Origin: Phanerochaete sordida
Taxonomy: Eukaryota; Basidiomycota; Agaricomycetes; Polyporales; Phanerochaetaceae
Assembly (NCBI GenBank): GCA_019973155.2
Contig: BPQB01000023.1
Coordinates: forward strand, 372,001-436,000
DNA: 64,000 bases
Direction of reading: 5' to 3'
Part shown: positions 33,661 to 45,582 of the stretch, piece by piece
Numbering within the stretch: the first letter of the stretch is position 1
How the letters are laid out: each line of letters begins with the position of its first letter
The notes under the pieces: model-generated
Databases searched by the model: none
Seen by the model: the letters and a program-made list of their open reading frames with translations, nothing else
What the model was told of the DNA's origin: nothing
Position numbers and translations under genes: made by a program

Positions 33661-34630
33661 TCATAACTCTTCGTCGTCCGCAGTGCGCGACAAATGCTCC
33701 TTACGCCTCTGCAACGACATGTCGCTGCCAAAACCGTTCAGCTTTCTGTCTAGTAGCCAAAAGTGCCCCGTAGCACTTACATCTTATGGTCCTCAAGGTG
33801 GCGTATGAAGGCAAATTTCTCTATGTCCGCCGCTAAGCCCTTGCGTTGTAAGCGCAGACGCACCGAGCTCTCCCTGTAGGTGCCTCGGCACACGACGCGC
33901 TGCGGCCGCGAGTCCTGGAGCATCGTGTGCATCACCCCATCCACGATCCAGCCCTCCATGCTACTGGACCTGCAGCTGAGCTCTTCCACGGAGGACGCGG
34001 CGATCGCACTTGCCCACACCTCGTCCATCCCATGGAACTCGTCCGACAGCGCCATGAATTCCTGCACATGCTGTCAGACTGGTCTCTGGTACGGCCATGT
34101 GACACAGCGCAGCTCACCAACGATGGCTCTGCACTCTGCAGGTAGGCCTGCAGGGCCTGCCGGACTTCGACGGCCTTCTGATTGTCTCTCGCCCCGCCGT
34201 CGTTCTCGAGATACAGATGGCGCGGGCGGAGAAGCGGGAGCGAGCTCCTGAGCCCTGCAACGCTCTCGGCGGCCTTAACGCACATGGCGACGTACAGCCG
34301 CTCGAGCCGCGGGGCGGCCGCGGCGACGTGCACGAGCTCTCTGCCGAGCCCGCCCTCGAGCCGCAGGCAGCGCACGGCGCGGCCGACGTGCGGCTGCGCG
34401 CGGAGCAGCGCTGCGACGGCGGCGGTGTGCGCGGGCTTGGCGAGCCGCACGCAGGCGTAGAGGTGCGGCGTGCCGATGCGCAGCCAGCGCTTGGAGACGA
34501 GGACGGGGCCGCTGCTGCGCGGTGGCCCGGATCCGGGTTCGTCGGGAAAGGCGAGGAAGTCGGTGGGTGAGAGTGCGAGGCTGTGTGCGAGGACGTCGTC
34601 GAGGAGTTCGTCGGGGAGGGTCTCGGTCAT
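33661..34630 (-). CDS. F-box-like protein FB10
   Basis: 285 residues. Exons 34630-34118, 34061-33781 and 33724-33661. LPDELLDDVLAHSLALSPTDF and PVLVSKRWLRIGTPHLYACV form the F-box-like N terminus; VRCLRLEGGLGRELVHVAAA and PRHLYLENDG follow. Exon 1 ends PSL; exon 2 begins EFMALSDEFHGMDEVWA with SSVEELSC and QRVVCRG. The short third exon ends TADDEEL, an acidic tail. The start at 34630 fits paralogues; an upstream in-frame ATG at 34654 exists. Its closest relative is FB21 (57.2 kb, opposite strand), with exon 3 of the same 64-nt length. Confidence 0.82.
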
Positions 34631-34703
34631 GGCGGTAGCTGGAAGAGGGCGCACCGCAGACGCGCGGACGTAATGAAGGCTGTGGCATCGCTCCGGCCGC
34701 CAG

Positions 34704-34713
34704 CAGGTGACCG
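34704..34713. promoter_or_regulatory. F-box-family promoter motif (FB10)
   Basis: CAGGTGACCG, about 75 bases upstream of the FB10 start. Confidence 0.65.
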
Positions 34714-34759
34714 AACCGTCGCTAGAGCCTGGTCAGTGCTGACTCTGAGTCGTCACATC

Positions 34760-35135
34760 ATTAGCATGTCGCGCATCTTTGCTTCCAACCGTGGACAAGT
34801 TCCTCGAGAAACTCCTGCGCAGGACCATAACGTACAGCACCCGCACCGCGGCGCCACGCGCCATCCCACCCCGAGCGGGCCCAGCAAGTACAAACCGAGC
34901 GCGCACGCCGCCTGCGCGTCACTGCGCTACACTGCGCACCCCGTGACGTGAACGAGATCCCGCCGTAGTCTGTCCTAGGGCCGCAGGCAGCGCCCGGCCA
35001 GCCGATGTGAGGCTGTTCACGAAAGGGCGCAGAGACCGCGGCGATATGCCCAGGCTTTGACGGCTGTAGGCATTCGTAGAACAGTGGCGTTCCGATACGG
35101 AGCCAGCGCTTCGAAACGAGGAGCAAGTCGCTGCC
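34760..35135 (-). pseudogene. F-box-like pseudogene FB11
   Basis: LLVSKRWLRIGTPLFYECLQ, then KPGHIAAVSAPFREQPHIGW, matches the second half of the F-box-like region of relatives. After that the frame and the leucine-rich-like part decay; a weak LYVMVLRRS-like trace remains. The first F-box-like half is missing, replaced by the 3' end of FB12. Truncated at both ends. Confidence 0.7.
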
Positions 35136-35210
35136 GCGCGTTGATTGCGAATTTTGCAGTCAGCGGGAATATCTAACGCAGGTGTTACGACCGATTCTGT
35201 GGCAGCTGCT

Positions 35211-36187
35211 CTAAGCTTCCTCTATGTAGAAGACGGCCTCGTTGCCATTGCCGGTGTCGCTGTCCGACGTGAGATCCCACTCGTCGTCCGTGCTACAAAA
35301 TGAATTTAGCTCAGCTGTACAAGACAACGCACCACTCACCCATCATCATCTAGTGGTTCACGGACAAAGCAGAACTTCTTCATGTCGATCTCTGAGTAAC
35401 TGTGATCCTGCAGCATGCCGCGTATCATCGGCTCTTTCCTGGCCCCTCTGCAAGCCACTCGTTCTAGGTGCGGTGCCTCCAAAATCCTTTTCATGTGCCC
35501 TTTGGAGATCCAGCCTTCTATATCTCTGTAGCTGCACGCAAGTTCCTTAATCGACGACCTGGCGAGCATGTCGACGAGCTGCATCGTCATTGCTGGGCGC
35601 GTGACAAACCAAAAGTCTATGACACGCTGGCATAGCATTTAGCGATCACACAAACGCAAAACACGCTCGCAACTCACTAGCTTCGTCCACTTCTCCGTGA
35701 CGCACGTGTGCAACGCCGCCCACACCGCACGTTTGCTCGCGTTGTCGCGCCACGTCTGCAGGCCGACGTAGAGGCCGCTCGGGTCGAACAGCGCGAGCGC
35801 CTTCGTCAGGCCCGCAACGCTGTCCGCGGACTTGATGCCCAGGTGCAGGTACACGTCCTCGACGTTCGGCGCGGCCCTCACGAGGGGCACGAGTTCGCGT
35901 CCGAAGCCGCCCTCGAGCTGCAGCCCGCGCACCGCACGCCCGACGTGCGGGTGCGCGCGGAAGAGCGCCGCGACGGCCGCGACCTGTTCGGGCGTCGCGA
36001 GCCAGAGGAATGTGTAGAGCAGCGGCGTGCCGATGCGCAGCCACCGCTTGGAGACGCGCAGGAGCTGCGGGTTGCGCGCGCGAGACGTGTACTCGCCGGG
36101 CAGCTCGAGGAGGAGAAAGGCCTCGCGCCGGATGAGGATGTTGTAGGACAGGATCTCGCGTAGAATCTCCTCGGGGAGCTTATCCAT
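35211..36187 (-). CDS. F-box-like protein FB12
   Basis: 292 residues. Exons 36187-35678, 35626-35340 and 35292-35211. LPEEILREILSYNILIRREAF and LLRVSKRWLRIGTPLLYTFL form the F-box-like part; LQLEGGFGRELVPLVRAAPN follows. Exon 1 ends WTKL; exon 2 begins RVIDFWFVTRPAM with SSIKELAC and LERVACRG. Exon 3 is an acidic tail (TDDEWDLTSDSD). The start is head-to-head with FB13 at 167 bp. All three exons join in frame. Confidence 0.82.
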
Positions 36188-36246
36188 GGTCGTCGCGGAG
36201 GAGAAAGAAAGCGGTAGATTCGTGACGAGTCACGACTCTGGCGAGG

Positions 36247-36258
36247 CAGGTGACCGTG
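36247..36258. promoter_or_regulatory. F-box-family promoter motif shared by FB12 and FB13
   Basis: CAGGTGACCGTG within the 167-bp divergent promoter, about 60 bases from FB12 and 97 from FB13. Confidence 0.65.
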
Positions 36259-36354
36259 ACCATGAGCGGCGTGACGCAGAATTTTGGCCTAGCGCGCGTC
36301 ACGCCGTCGCGTCGCGTCGCGTTTAGCACCTCTCTTCTGGTCCTTATATACACC

Positions 36355-37225
36355 ATGACCGACCGGCTCCCAGAAGAACTCCTCCGCGAGATCCTCTCGC
36401 ACGCTCTCCTTGTCTTCCCCGTCGACTTCCTCGGGTTCCCCGGCGATCGCTGGTCCCCGCGCCTCCCGCCGCGCCGCCACAGCCAGCTGCTCCTCGTCTC
36501 AAAGCGCTGGAACCGCGTCGGCACGCCGCTGCTCTACGAGTCGCTCGACGTCTCGGGGTTCGAGCAGACCGCGAACATCGCGAACGTCCTGCGCGCGCGC
36601 CCGGCGCTCGGCCGCGCCGTGCGCTGCCTCCGCCTCGCGGAACGCTTCGGCAAGGACCTGGTGCACATCGCGAAGCACACGCCGAATGTACATAGCCTGT
36701 ACATCAACCTGCGCGTCATTGGCCCAGGGGATCCCGTCAGCGGCGTGCCAAAGGCGCTCCCGCGCTGGAACCCTGTCAATTTGTACATTGTGGAGCAGAA
36801 CTTCAGGGATAATGCGAGCTCGGTCAAGGCCAGGAAAAGCTTGTACGCGCATATAGCGGAGACGTGGACGGCCCTCGTGAGTGGCTACCTGATTACAGTG
36901 CCTGCATACGGCTGACCGCAAGTCCTGCGTGAAGCGCACCCTGGCTTTGTCCGACTTCTCGGCCTATCAAATAACAAAGGACACCCTTGGCGAAACACTT
37001 ATCAAGTCCACTGTCGAGGAATTCAACTGTGACAGCTGCGACGTACGGCAATATCTGATCAAGGAGGGGAACATGGAGAAGATCCTCAAGAATTCGCGGA
37101 TCCAACGAGTGGTCTGCCGCGGGCTGAGGGACGAGGAGGACATACGCAAACAACTAGAGGACCACGGTCTGGCTGCAGAAGCACGCAAATTCAGCTTCGT
37201 GCATTCTGCTACTAGAGACAACTGA
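36355..37225 (+). CDS. F-box-like protein FB13
   Basis: 270 residues. Exons 36355-36876 and 36935-37225. LPEELLREILSHALLVFPVDF and LLLVSKRWNRVGTPLLYESL form the F-box-like part; VRCLRLAERFGKDLVHIAKH follows. Exon 1 ends WTAL; exon 2 begins RTLALSDFSAYQITKDTLGE with STVEEFNC and IQRVVCRG, ending FSFVHSATRDN. There is no acidic tail exon. FB20 at 56.2-57.0 kb is a near copy with the same exon lengths (522 and 291 nt) on the other strand, and homology extends into both flanks. Confidence 0.83.
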
Positions 37226-38068
37226 CGGCCAGTTGCGAAGGTAGTTGTAGAATAAAACGCGTATGCCGTTACATGCTCGTGAAGTCCCTGCAGTGTCGGC
37301 TGTGGCATGTCGCGCCAAACTCGGGAGGAACGGGACGCACCAGCTCTTCTAGCCGCCTATACGCTGAATAGTTTGATGTTCTGCGCGAGAAGTCGATTAG
37401 CTCGACACTCATTTTCGCTTTTGCGTTCGCACCATGCAGCAAGTGAATTGTGACGCAGGCATACACACGATAAGCTCTTGAGAACTCGAACGGCACCTAC
37501 CGCCATCCGACTTCCACGCGACATCTCAAAGCATCTTCTTCGACCGTTTGTATCGCCTGTTATATTGCATTCCTCTGCTGGAGTACATGACACAGCGTGA
37601 ACTCAAAGAATGTGTGTATAGGTGAATTAGTCATTAAACTATGTTACACTCGGCCTTTGCTACGCGCAGAACGTCAAAGCGTCCGCAACTGGTTCGCTAT
37701 CTCATGCCAGAATAATCCCTTCAACCCTCAATGACTTCGAAGTTATAGCCTCCGTCGTCCGCGAGACCTTTCCGCGCGGCGCGCGAGGAGCTGCTCAAGC
37801 GATATGGCGGGGACTGGCGTCGTAGACTTCGCGGGGAGCGTTGGGAGGAGTGGCGCGAGCAGCGCGCCAATGAGCACGCGAGTGGGTGCAGTGGGTGGGT
37901 GTATTTATGGCGCTGTTCTGCGCGTACGCGGGCAGAATTGGGGCTGAAAATCGCCGATGACGGCGAGGATATTGTAACGTATCGTGCTGATGTCTGATCA
38001 GACCTTTGAGAAACTCTGCACGACGGCGATTGTCAGGAGTCGACGCACGGGCTTCGAGGGGACCAGAT
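37226..38068. other. Intergenic; first part is a duplicated 3' flank
   Basis: About 840 bases. From 37226 to about 37450 it matches the 3' flank of FB20 (minus strand, about 56167 down to 55930), including ATGCTCGTGAAGTCCCTGCA. The remainder holds no recognised gene. Confidence 0.6.
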
Positions 38069-39016
38069 TTAGAAAGCATGAGCTAACACGGCCTGACACT
38101 CAGGTTTAAGTGTATGCACGTAAATGGAAACAGGAAGTCCGAACCTCTCGTCGTCCATCGCGCCGCCATGGACAAACACAAACTTTGGTCTGTCTGCGTG
38201 CAATAGACCCTCCTTCCGGAGGAGCTGTTCCGTGCTCTTCTGCAGGGCAATACCTCGGCATAGCACGCGTTGGATCGACGGGAGCTTTGTAACATTCTGG
38301 ATATGCCCACGTTCGATCCAACGCCGAGCGTCCTCGACGTCGCATACAAAGTCTTCGACAGACGATTGTGCGAGTGAGTCCGCGAGCCTGCTGAGTGGCG
38401 CGTAATGCCAGCACCTGTTGGAGAGGGAGACTGTGCGCTGCGACACAGCACGGCCGGTTAAGGACGGAGCGAAGTGAAGCTAGGTACTTACGAGGGACGT
38501 CCATCTTCCATCCTTTATATGGGCATACAACAGGGACCGCACCTCGAGCATCTTCTTGTTAGTCGAGTGACGAGTCTGCTCCTTGATGTACAGCCCGACG
38601 GGGTTCAGCATACTCAGCGCCTTCTTCAGCCCAGCTATGCTATGCGCGGACTTGACCCGCACGTCGACGTACAGGCTCCGCAGTCCGGTGATGTGCTTCG
38701 CGACATGGGCGAGCTCCTTTCCGAGGCCGCCTTCGAGCCGGAGGCAGCGCACCGCTGCGCCGACATGTGGGTGCGCACGTAAGAGCTGTGCGACGACGGC
38801 GGTGTGCTCGGGCCTCCGAAGGCGGATACACTCGTACAGAAGCGGCGTGCCGACGCGGAGCCACCGTTTCGACACCAGCAGATGGCTGGCTGAGCGAGGT
38901 GGGTCCGGCGCGGCGGCGCCGTGATAGTAGTCGCGGTAGAGCAGGAACTCGGCATGCGGGATGCGGAGGTTGTAGGCGAGGATGGCGCGGAGGATTTCTT
39001 CGGGTAGCCTGTCCAT
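38069..39016 (-). CDS. F-box-like protein FB14
   Basis: Exons 39016-38492 and 38437 to 38145 or 38069. MDRLPEEILRAILAYNLRIP and LLVSKRWLRVGTPLLYECIR form the F-box-like part; VRCLRLEGGLGKELAHVAKH follows. Exon 1 ends WTSL; exon 2 begins RTVSLSNRCWHY with SSVEDFVC and IQRVLCRG. The conserved donor 293 nt into exon 2 (after 38145) is present, but the expected third exon would stop after a few residues; reading through gives a stop at 38069. The C terminus is therefore uncertain. Belongs to the FB8/FB16/FB19 subfamily but has no head-to-head partner; its promoter motif is degenerate (CTGTCACAG near 39090). Confidence 0.75.
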
Positions 39017-39261
39017 CGTCGTCGTCGGGACGAAAGGCTGCACGTCATCGTGTCCATGCGGAGTCCACGTTTATGCTTATCCTAGTCCACTGTGACAGAG
39101 GCGCGCTATGCGTCAAAGGTCAGGCTTGAATAACGCGGCATTTTTATTCAACAGCTAGGTGTGTCGTATAGCGAATGAATAATTGGATACGTATTTCTGT
39201 GAAAGAGCCTCCAGTACATCAAGCACCCCGGCGCCATACCCAATCCTCTACTTGTCTTTGG

Positions 39262-40650
39262 TCAATCTCCGAGAACGCGGTACACCCCCAAGCCGAACAG
39301 CTTCGCCATCTCGTCCTGCACGCCTTCCTGCAGTCCAATCTGGGCATGGAATCCCGCGAAGCTTTCGACATATACAACCGGCGCGCGTAGGCCCTTGAAC
39401 TCTTCGACGACGCCGAAATTCGGGACCTCAGTCGTCCGCACGACCTCGCCGCGCCGCGTGCTGTGCTCCTCTTCGAGCTGGCGGCGTGCGAGGAGCTCCT
39501 CAGGCGAAAGGTCGGTGTCCGGCACAGAGGATTTGGCGGACAGCGCTGGAAGAAGCGGGGCGAGTAGCGTGTCGATGAGCGTGCGTGAGTGGGCGTGCGG
39601 GATCACGGCGTCGTCCTGCGCGTGCGCGAGGAGCGTCGGGGCGTGCAAGCCGCCGATGGCGGAAAGCGTGTCGAGCTCGTGGCGGATGAGTCTCTTCAGC
39701 AGCTCTGAACGATTATTCAGCCCATATGATGATCCACAGTGGAAGTGAGATACTCACTGACGCCCCACGGGAAGCTCTGCAGCGGGCGCAGCACCGGCAC
39801 GCCGAGGATCGCGTACGTCTCGATGAGCGTGCCCATCTTCGAGAACGGCGCGAGGAGCGCCACGCCGCGTGGCACGACGCTCTCCTCCGCGAGCCGCCGC
39901 ATGAGCTGCGCGGCGACGCCCGTGCCGAGGCTCTGGCCCACGACGACGACATCGCCGGGCGCCGCGCCGCGCTCGCCGAGCCACGTCCACGCGGTGTACG
40001 CGTCGAGCGCGAGGCCCGGCGCGTCCGGGCTGCCGGTGCTGTCGCCGAAGCCGCGGTAGTCGACGGCGAAGACGTTCGCGTGCAGGCGTGCGTTGAAGGC
40101 GCGGTACGACGCCAGGCGCCACGGGCTCGCGCGCGTGCCGCCTGCGCCGTGCAGGAAGAGGATCGTCGGGTGCGCGCGAATCGCGTCGCGCACGACGGAC
40201 TCGGTGAGCGGGGAGAGCGTGTCTGGGGAGGTCGCGCGCAGGTGCTGGTAGTAGGGGTCTGCGAGGACGAACCATGCGCCGAGGGTGAAGTTGTCTGGAG
40301 TCGAGAAGTGGACGTTGAGGGCTTTCCCGGCTACATAGCAGGATGTCAGGACTAATGCCAGCATCACGAACACCTCTACTTACGCGCTAGGCTGTACTTC
40401 TCCGGAGCGTCGTAGTTTGCGTACATGGGGAACTTGAGGCCATGTTTAAAGACAGCTCTGTGGGCGGAAGGTTCATCACAACCAACGATGATCATCAAGA
40501 ACGCACTCACTGCTTTTGAATGGCTGGGATGGAAAGAGTGCCGATGAACACGATGTATAACAAGACGGCAGCAACGCCGCCTCTGTAGACATATGTGAAC
40601 AGGCTTCTGCCCGCCCTGGGCTTCGCAGCTTGCGGCACCTCTTCGGCCAT
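39262..40650 (-). CDS. ABHD12/BEM46-like membrane alpha/beta hydrolase, copy 1
   Basis: 409 residues. Exons 40650-40511, 40457-40384, 40330-39758 and 39704-39262. An N-terminal membrane segment (AAVLLYIVFIGTLSIPA) is followed by the hydrolase domain: FLHGAGGTR, DYRGFGDSTG, nucleophile GQSLGTG (Ser about 205) and acid HAQDDAVIPHAHS; a terminal His is likely in FAGFHAQIG. This layout is that of ABHD12/BEM46 lipases, which act on membrane lipids. Exon 2 (74 nt) and exon 3 (573 nt) have exactly the same lengths in the two paralogues downstream. The last exon has a near-identical partial copy at 49.6 kb. Confidence 0.86.
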
Positions 40651-41056
40651 TCCGAGGGAGACTCTATCAAATGTCAGCAAGTACCTCTAATGTGGAACGA
40701 CTGTCTAATTCGTATTCAAAACAAGATACCCAGCCTTACAGTAGCAGAGAGGTGGCCGTGCAGACCCAAGTCGCACTAACGACGAAACCTGGGACAAGTC
40801 GCGCAGCGGGCGCTACCGAGAGGCTGCGAGCCTCGCAGCGGCACGCGACGCGGCTCGGCACTTTCGGTCCGAAGGCCGGAGCGGGTCCAGTTCCTGGGGC
40901 ATTTGCGAGTTACAGCTCTCACCGTCGCAGCATGACCTCTTCACGACTTGTCCAGAGCTTTCATCTACATACAAGACACTGAGCAGTACCAGGTACGCGT
41001 CTGCCCTATGAGCACGGTCGTACTAGCTGCTCAAGACAGACGGTGCTCAACAGATC
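40651..41056. promoter_or_regulatory. Divergent promoter between hydrolase copy 1 and SDR
   Basis: About 400 bases. No distinct motif was recognised, and the F-box promoter motif is absent. Confidence 0.4.
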
Positions 41057-42089
41057 ATGTCTACCGAGCTGAAGGTCGCGGTCATCACAGGAGCCTCGTC
41101 AGGTGTGTCCAGGCCAGTTCTACATGCTGACGAGTCAGATTGACGACTGTGCGATGTCAGGAATTGGCAAAGCCACCGCCGTCGCGCTGGCGAAGGCTGG
41201 CTGGTCGCTCGTGTTGTTCGCGCGACGCGCAGACGCGCTCCGCGAGACACAGGCGCAGTGTCCCCATCCGGACAAGGTTTTGCTCGTACCAGGAGACGTG
41301 ACGAACGAGCAGCAGGTAATCGACCTGTTTCAGACCGCGGTTCAGCATTTTGGTACGTGGTCACTTGCCTGACTTGTATCCTGACGAAGGCAGCTCATCA
41401 GTTCTTAGGGCGGGTTGACCTTCTATTCAACGTATGTCGTATCTGTTGCTTGCTTCTCATGCGCCTTACCGAGGCCGCGATCTCTCCTGCAGAATGCTGG
41501 CATCTCTCATTCAGCTGCCCCTCTGGACGAGATGTCGCTCGCTACGTTCCAGAACGTCGTGGACGTGAACCTCATCGGCAGCTTCATCTGCACGCGAGAA
41601 GCGATGAAGGTCTTCAAGAGCCAGTCTCCTCCCGGCGGTACGTCTACATCCAGTCCGCCATATTTCATCCCTAACGACACCACACCAGGCCGCATCATCA
41701 ACAACGGCTCCATCGCGGCCCACGCGCCGCGTCCGCACGCGGTCGCGTACACCGCGACGAAGCACGCCGTGCTCGGCCTCACGCGCGCGACGGCGCTCGA
41801 CGGGCGCGCCTTCGGCATCACCTGCACGCAGATCGACATCGGGAACGCACACACCGAGATGGCCGCGGGCCACCAGGTCGGCGCGCTGCAGCCCGACGGC
41901 AGCATGCGCGCCGAGGGCACGTTCGACGTGCAGCACGTCGCGGACGCCATCGTGCACATTGCGGGCCTCCCGCTCGATGTGACGGTGCTGAATTTCAACA
42001 TTATGTGAGTGGAGGCTTAGCTGCTGGCTGTTGGTTACTGACTGGGGCGATGTAGGGCGACCACCATGCCGTTTGTGGGCAGGGGCTGA
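41057..42089 (+). CDS. Short-chain dehydrogenase/reductase (6 exons)
   Basis: Classical SDR, NAD(P)-dependent oxidoreductase, 251 residues. Exons 41057-41102, 41161-41352, 41409-41431, 41493-41637, 41689-42004 and 42056-42089. Cofactor motif TGASSGIG near residue 12, then NNAGIS, NVVDVNLIGSF, catalytic Ser in NNGSIAAHAP and YTATK. The C-terminal part (TQIDIGNAHTEMA) is substrate-binding. No signal peptide, so cytosolic. It sits between two hydrolase paralogues on the opposite strand; a joint pathway is possible but not shown. Confidence 0.92.
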
Positions 42090-42214
42090 GATGCTATGTC
42101 TGTTGTAAACGCATAATATTCTAGGATTACAGAAATCAAATGCACATCTCGGGAAAGAAGCCCAGTTCGTTCCACTGCACAACGTTGCACTCGGTCGAGC
42201 GCGGCATCGCCGTC

Positions 42215-43590
42215 TCAGTCAGATCGGTAGACTCCCAACCTAAACAGCTTCGCCATCTCATCCACCACACCCTCCTGGTTTCCAACGTCCCTGTGCTCTC
42301 CCCAGAACGTCTCTACATAGACGAACGACGCACGGAGACCCTTGAACTCCTCGACCATGCCAAACTTCGGGACATGAGTCGTCTTGACTATCTCGCCGCG
42401 CTTCGCGCTCCGTGCCTCCTGCTGCTTTTGCAGCGCGAGGGCCTCTTCCGTCGTGAGCGTCATCCCCGGCTCGAGCGCGGGCAGCAGCGGCTCAACGAGC
42501 GCGTCGATGAGCGTCTGGGAATGCGCGTGCGGGATCTCCCTGTCGTTCTGCGCGTGCGCGACCAGCGTCGGGGCGTTAAACTCCTGTATCGCTGCGAGAG
42601 TGTCGAACTCGGTGTGCACCATCCGCTTCAGGAGTTCTGTAGCAACATGTGAGCACGGCGTTTCGCATGTCATCATACAATGAGACGCACTGATCCCCCA
42701 CGGGAAGCTCTGCAGCGGCCGCAGCAGCGGGAGCCGGAACAGGCGGTACGCCTCGACGAGCCGCGCGACGCTCGCGAACGGCGCGAGGAGCGCGACGCCG
42801 CGGGGCCGCACGCCTTCACTCGCGAGCCGCCGCGCGAGCTGCGCCGTGACGCCCGTGCCGAGGCTCTCGCCGACGAGCACGACGTCCTCGGCCCGCGCGC
42901 CGCGCGCCAGCAGCCAGGCCCACGCGGTGTAAGCGTCGCGCACGAGGCCCGCCTGCGACGGCGCGCCGGTGCTCTCGCCGAACCCGCGGTACTCGAGCGC
43001 GAGGACGTTCGTGTGCAGGCGCGATGCGTATGCGCGGTAGTCCGCGACGCGGAAGGACGCGGCGCGCGTGCCGCCGGCGCCGTGCAGGAAGAGGATGGTG
43101 GGGTGCGCCGTGATGGCGGCGAGCACGGTGGGCTCGGTCAAGGGTGAGAGCTGCGCGGGTGACGTGGAGCGCAGCGTCTGGTAGAAGGGGTCCGCGAGGA
43201 CGAACCATGCGCCCAACGTGCAGTTGTCTGGCGTCGTGATGTTGATGTTCAGCGTCTTTCCAGCTGTAAGGAGAGACTGTGAAAAGGCATTCAGGACATT
43301 TGGAAGTGGTCTTACGAGCTAGACCGTACTTTTCGGGAGCGTCATACTGGACGAAGTACGGAAATTTCCACATGTGCTTGAAAGTCGCACTGTTAAAGGC
43401 CCTCTCGTCAGCTCACAGCCTCAAGGGATGCAAGAGGAGCTACTCACTGTTTTTGCACGCTAGGGCTCGCGATAAGAGCGATGAAAATTGGGTATAAGAG
43501 ACCAACGAAGAGGATAGAGCCAAAAACTCGGCTGATCCATCCACGTCGAGCTGTCGGCCGCTTGGCGTGCTGCTTGAGCTGCTTGGACAT
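42215..43590 (-). CDS. ABHD12/BEM46-like membrane alpha/beta hydrolase, copy 2
   Basis: 403 residues. Exons 43590-43448, 43389-43316, 43263-42691 and 42636-42215. Membrane segment GSILFVGLLYPIFIALIA. Motifs FLHGAGGTR, EYRGFGESTG, nucleophile GESLGTG, acid HAQNDREIPHAHS and likely His in FWGEHRDVG. Start chosen at MSKQLKQHAKR, which matches the spacing in copies 1 and 3; an extended upstream frame exists. Same strand and same exon phases as its neighbours, so a tandem duplicate. The active-site residues look complete. Confidence 0.86.
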
Positions 43591-43869
43591 TAGGTCAATA
43601 TCGCTCAAGAGCTTGCTCTTGGACGTCCTGCACGGTGGGCAAGAAGAGAGGAATAAAACCTGCAGGCAAAGTGCGTCAGGTCGGACGCACGGCGGCCGCG
43701 TTACGCGCGATGGCATGATCATGCTGACACACGCGCTACATGGACTGCGTGCTCTGTCAAACAGGCTGAAGCAAGTAGAGTTCACCAACAAAGCGGCGAC
43801 TCCAATCTGGATGAGGTAGTAATGAGATACTTGTACATTCGGCGAAAATCCGCAAGGCAGTGGCCCAGA

Positions 43870-45290
43870 TTACTCTACCACTCGACGTAACATTCGGTCG
43901 ACCACGGACTCGTCCTCTCGTTCCTGGCGGTACACCCCGAGCCCAAACAGCTTCGCCATCTCGTCCTGCACGCCCTCCTGCGCGCCGACCTCCGCGTGGC
44001 TGCCCCAGAACGTCTCCACATAGACGACGGGTGCACGGAGGCCCCTGAACGCCTCGACGACGCCAAAGTTTGGGACGTGCGTCGTCCGGACGACCTCGCC
44101 ACGGCGCGCGGCGCGCGCCTCCCGCTGCGTCTCCAGCGCGAGGAACTCCTCTGTGCTCAGCGTCTTGCCGGGCGCGGTCGGCACCGCGACGGTGAGCGCG
44201 GGGAGCAGCGGCGCGAGCAGCGCGTCGACGAGCGTGCGCGAGTGCGCGTGCGGGATCTCCAGGTCGTCCTGCGCGTGTGCAATCAGCGTCGGCGCGTTGA
44301 ACTCTGGTACCGCGGCGAGCGTGTCGAACTCGACGTGCACGATGCGCTTCAGGAGCCCTGCGGGTGCGCGTCAGCGGGCGCGGGCGCGGAGAGCGTGGAG
44401 GGGCTCACGCAGGCCCCACGGGAAGCTCTGCAGCGGCTGCAGCAGCGGCACGCCGAAGAGGTGGTACGACTCGAGGAGCCGCGCGACGCTCGAGAAGGGC
44501 GCGAGGAGCGCGATGCCGCGCGGGCGCACGCCCTCGTGCGCGAGCCGCCGCGCGAGCTGGCCCGCGACGCCCGTGCCGAGGCTCTCGCCGGCGATGACGA
44601 CGTCCGCGGGCTGCGCGCCGCGCGCCATGAGCCATTGCCACGCCGTGTACGCGTCGAGCGCGAGGCCGGACTCGGACGGGCTCCCGGTGCTGTCGCCGAA
44701 GCCGCGGTAGTCGATGGCGAAGACGTTGGCGTGCAGCCGCGCAGAGAACGCGCGGTAGTCCTCGACGCGGAAGGACGCTGCGCGTGTGCCGCCTGCACCG
44801 TGCAGGAAGAGGACGGTGGGATGCGTTTTGATGGAGTCGAGCACCGTCGACTCGGTCAAAGGAGAGAGTTGCGAGGGGGAGGTCGCCCGCAGCGTCTGAT
44901 AGCACGGATCTGCGAGGACGAACCAGGCGCCCAGTGTGCAGTTGTCCGGGGTTGTGAGGTTCAAGTTCAAGGTCTTTCCAGCTACAGCGAGTCTCTGTCA
45001 GAAAATATCGCTGGCACGAATTCAAGAACTTACGGGCTAGGCCGTACTTTTCGGGCATGTCGTACTTGACGTAGTACGGGAATCTCCACGCATGTTTGAA
45101 GGTAGCACTGCACCCAAACTTGAGTTGACTCGTGAAATTTATCCAAGTCCACGTACTGCTTTTGAACGGTAGGGCTGGCGAGAAGAGCGATTACGAGCGG
45201 GTACAGCAGCCCGAGGTAAAAGAAAGAGCCGTAGAGTCGTGAAAACAGGCCAGTTCGTTGTCGAGACCGCTCAGGAAGCTTCTTCGCCAT
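43870..45290 (-). CDS. ABHD12/BEM46-like membrane alpha/beta hydrolase, copy 3
   Basis: 422 residues. Exons 45290-45157, 45107-45034, 44981-44409 and 44357-43870. Membrane segment SFFYLGLLYPLVIALLA. Motifs FLHGAGGTR, DYRGFGDSTG, nucleophile GESLGTG, acid HAQDDLEIPHAHS, likely His in FWGSHAEVG. It is longer at the C terminus (EREDESVVDRMLRRVVE). The 5' end lies 292 bp from the start of the transporter gene, a divergent pair. Confidence 0.86.
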
Positions 45291-45582
45291 ATTTTCCTCT
45301 ATTCCGGCAGATATTAGCCGGCAATGAGATGTCTCTTGGAAGTGTTGCACTTACAAGGGATATGGAGGACGAGTGCGGGGTGCGGCGCCAAGTACCCCGC
45401 TGGCCGCCAAGTCGGCATTGCCCGAAAAGAGTTGACCCGCCGAGGGTGCCGTCGTCCAATTACCACCACCGAAAATGTTCCCCACACTCCTCGTCCCTCT
45501 CTTCTACGACCACGGCGACCTCGCTGCTCCTTGACGACCTCTCTCTTATGCCCGGATAGACACAACATACCCTAATCGAACG

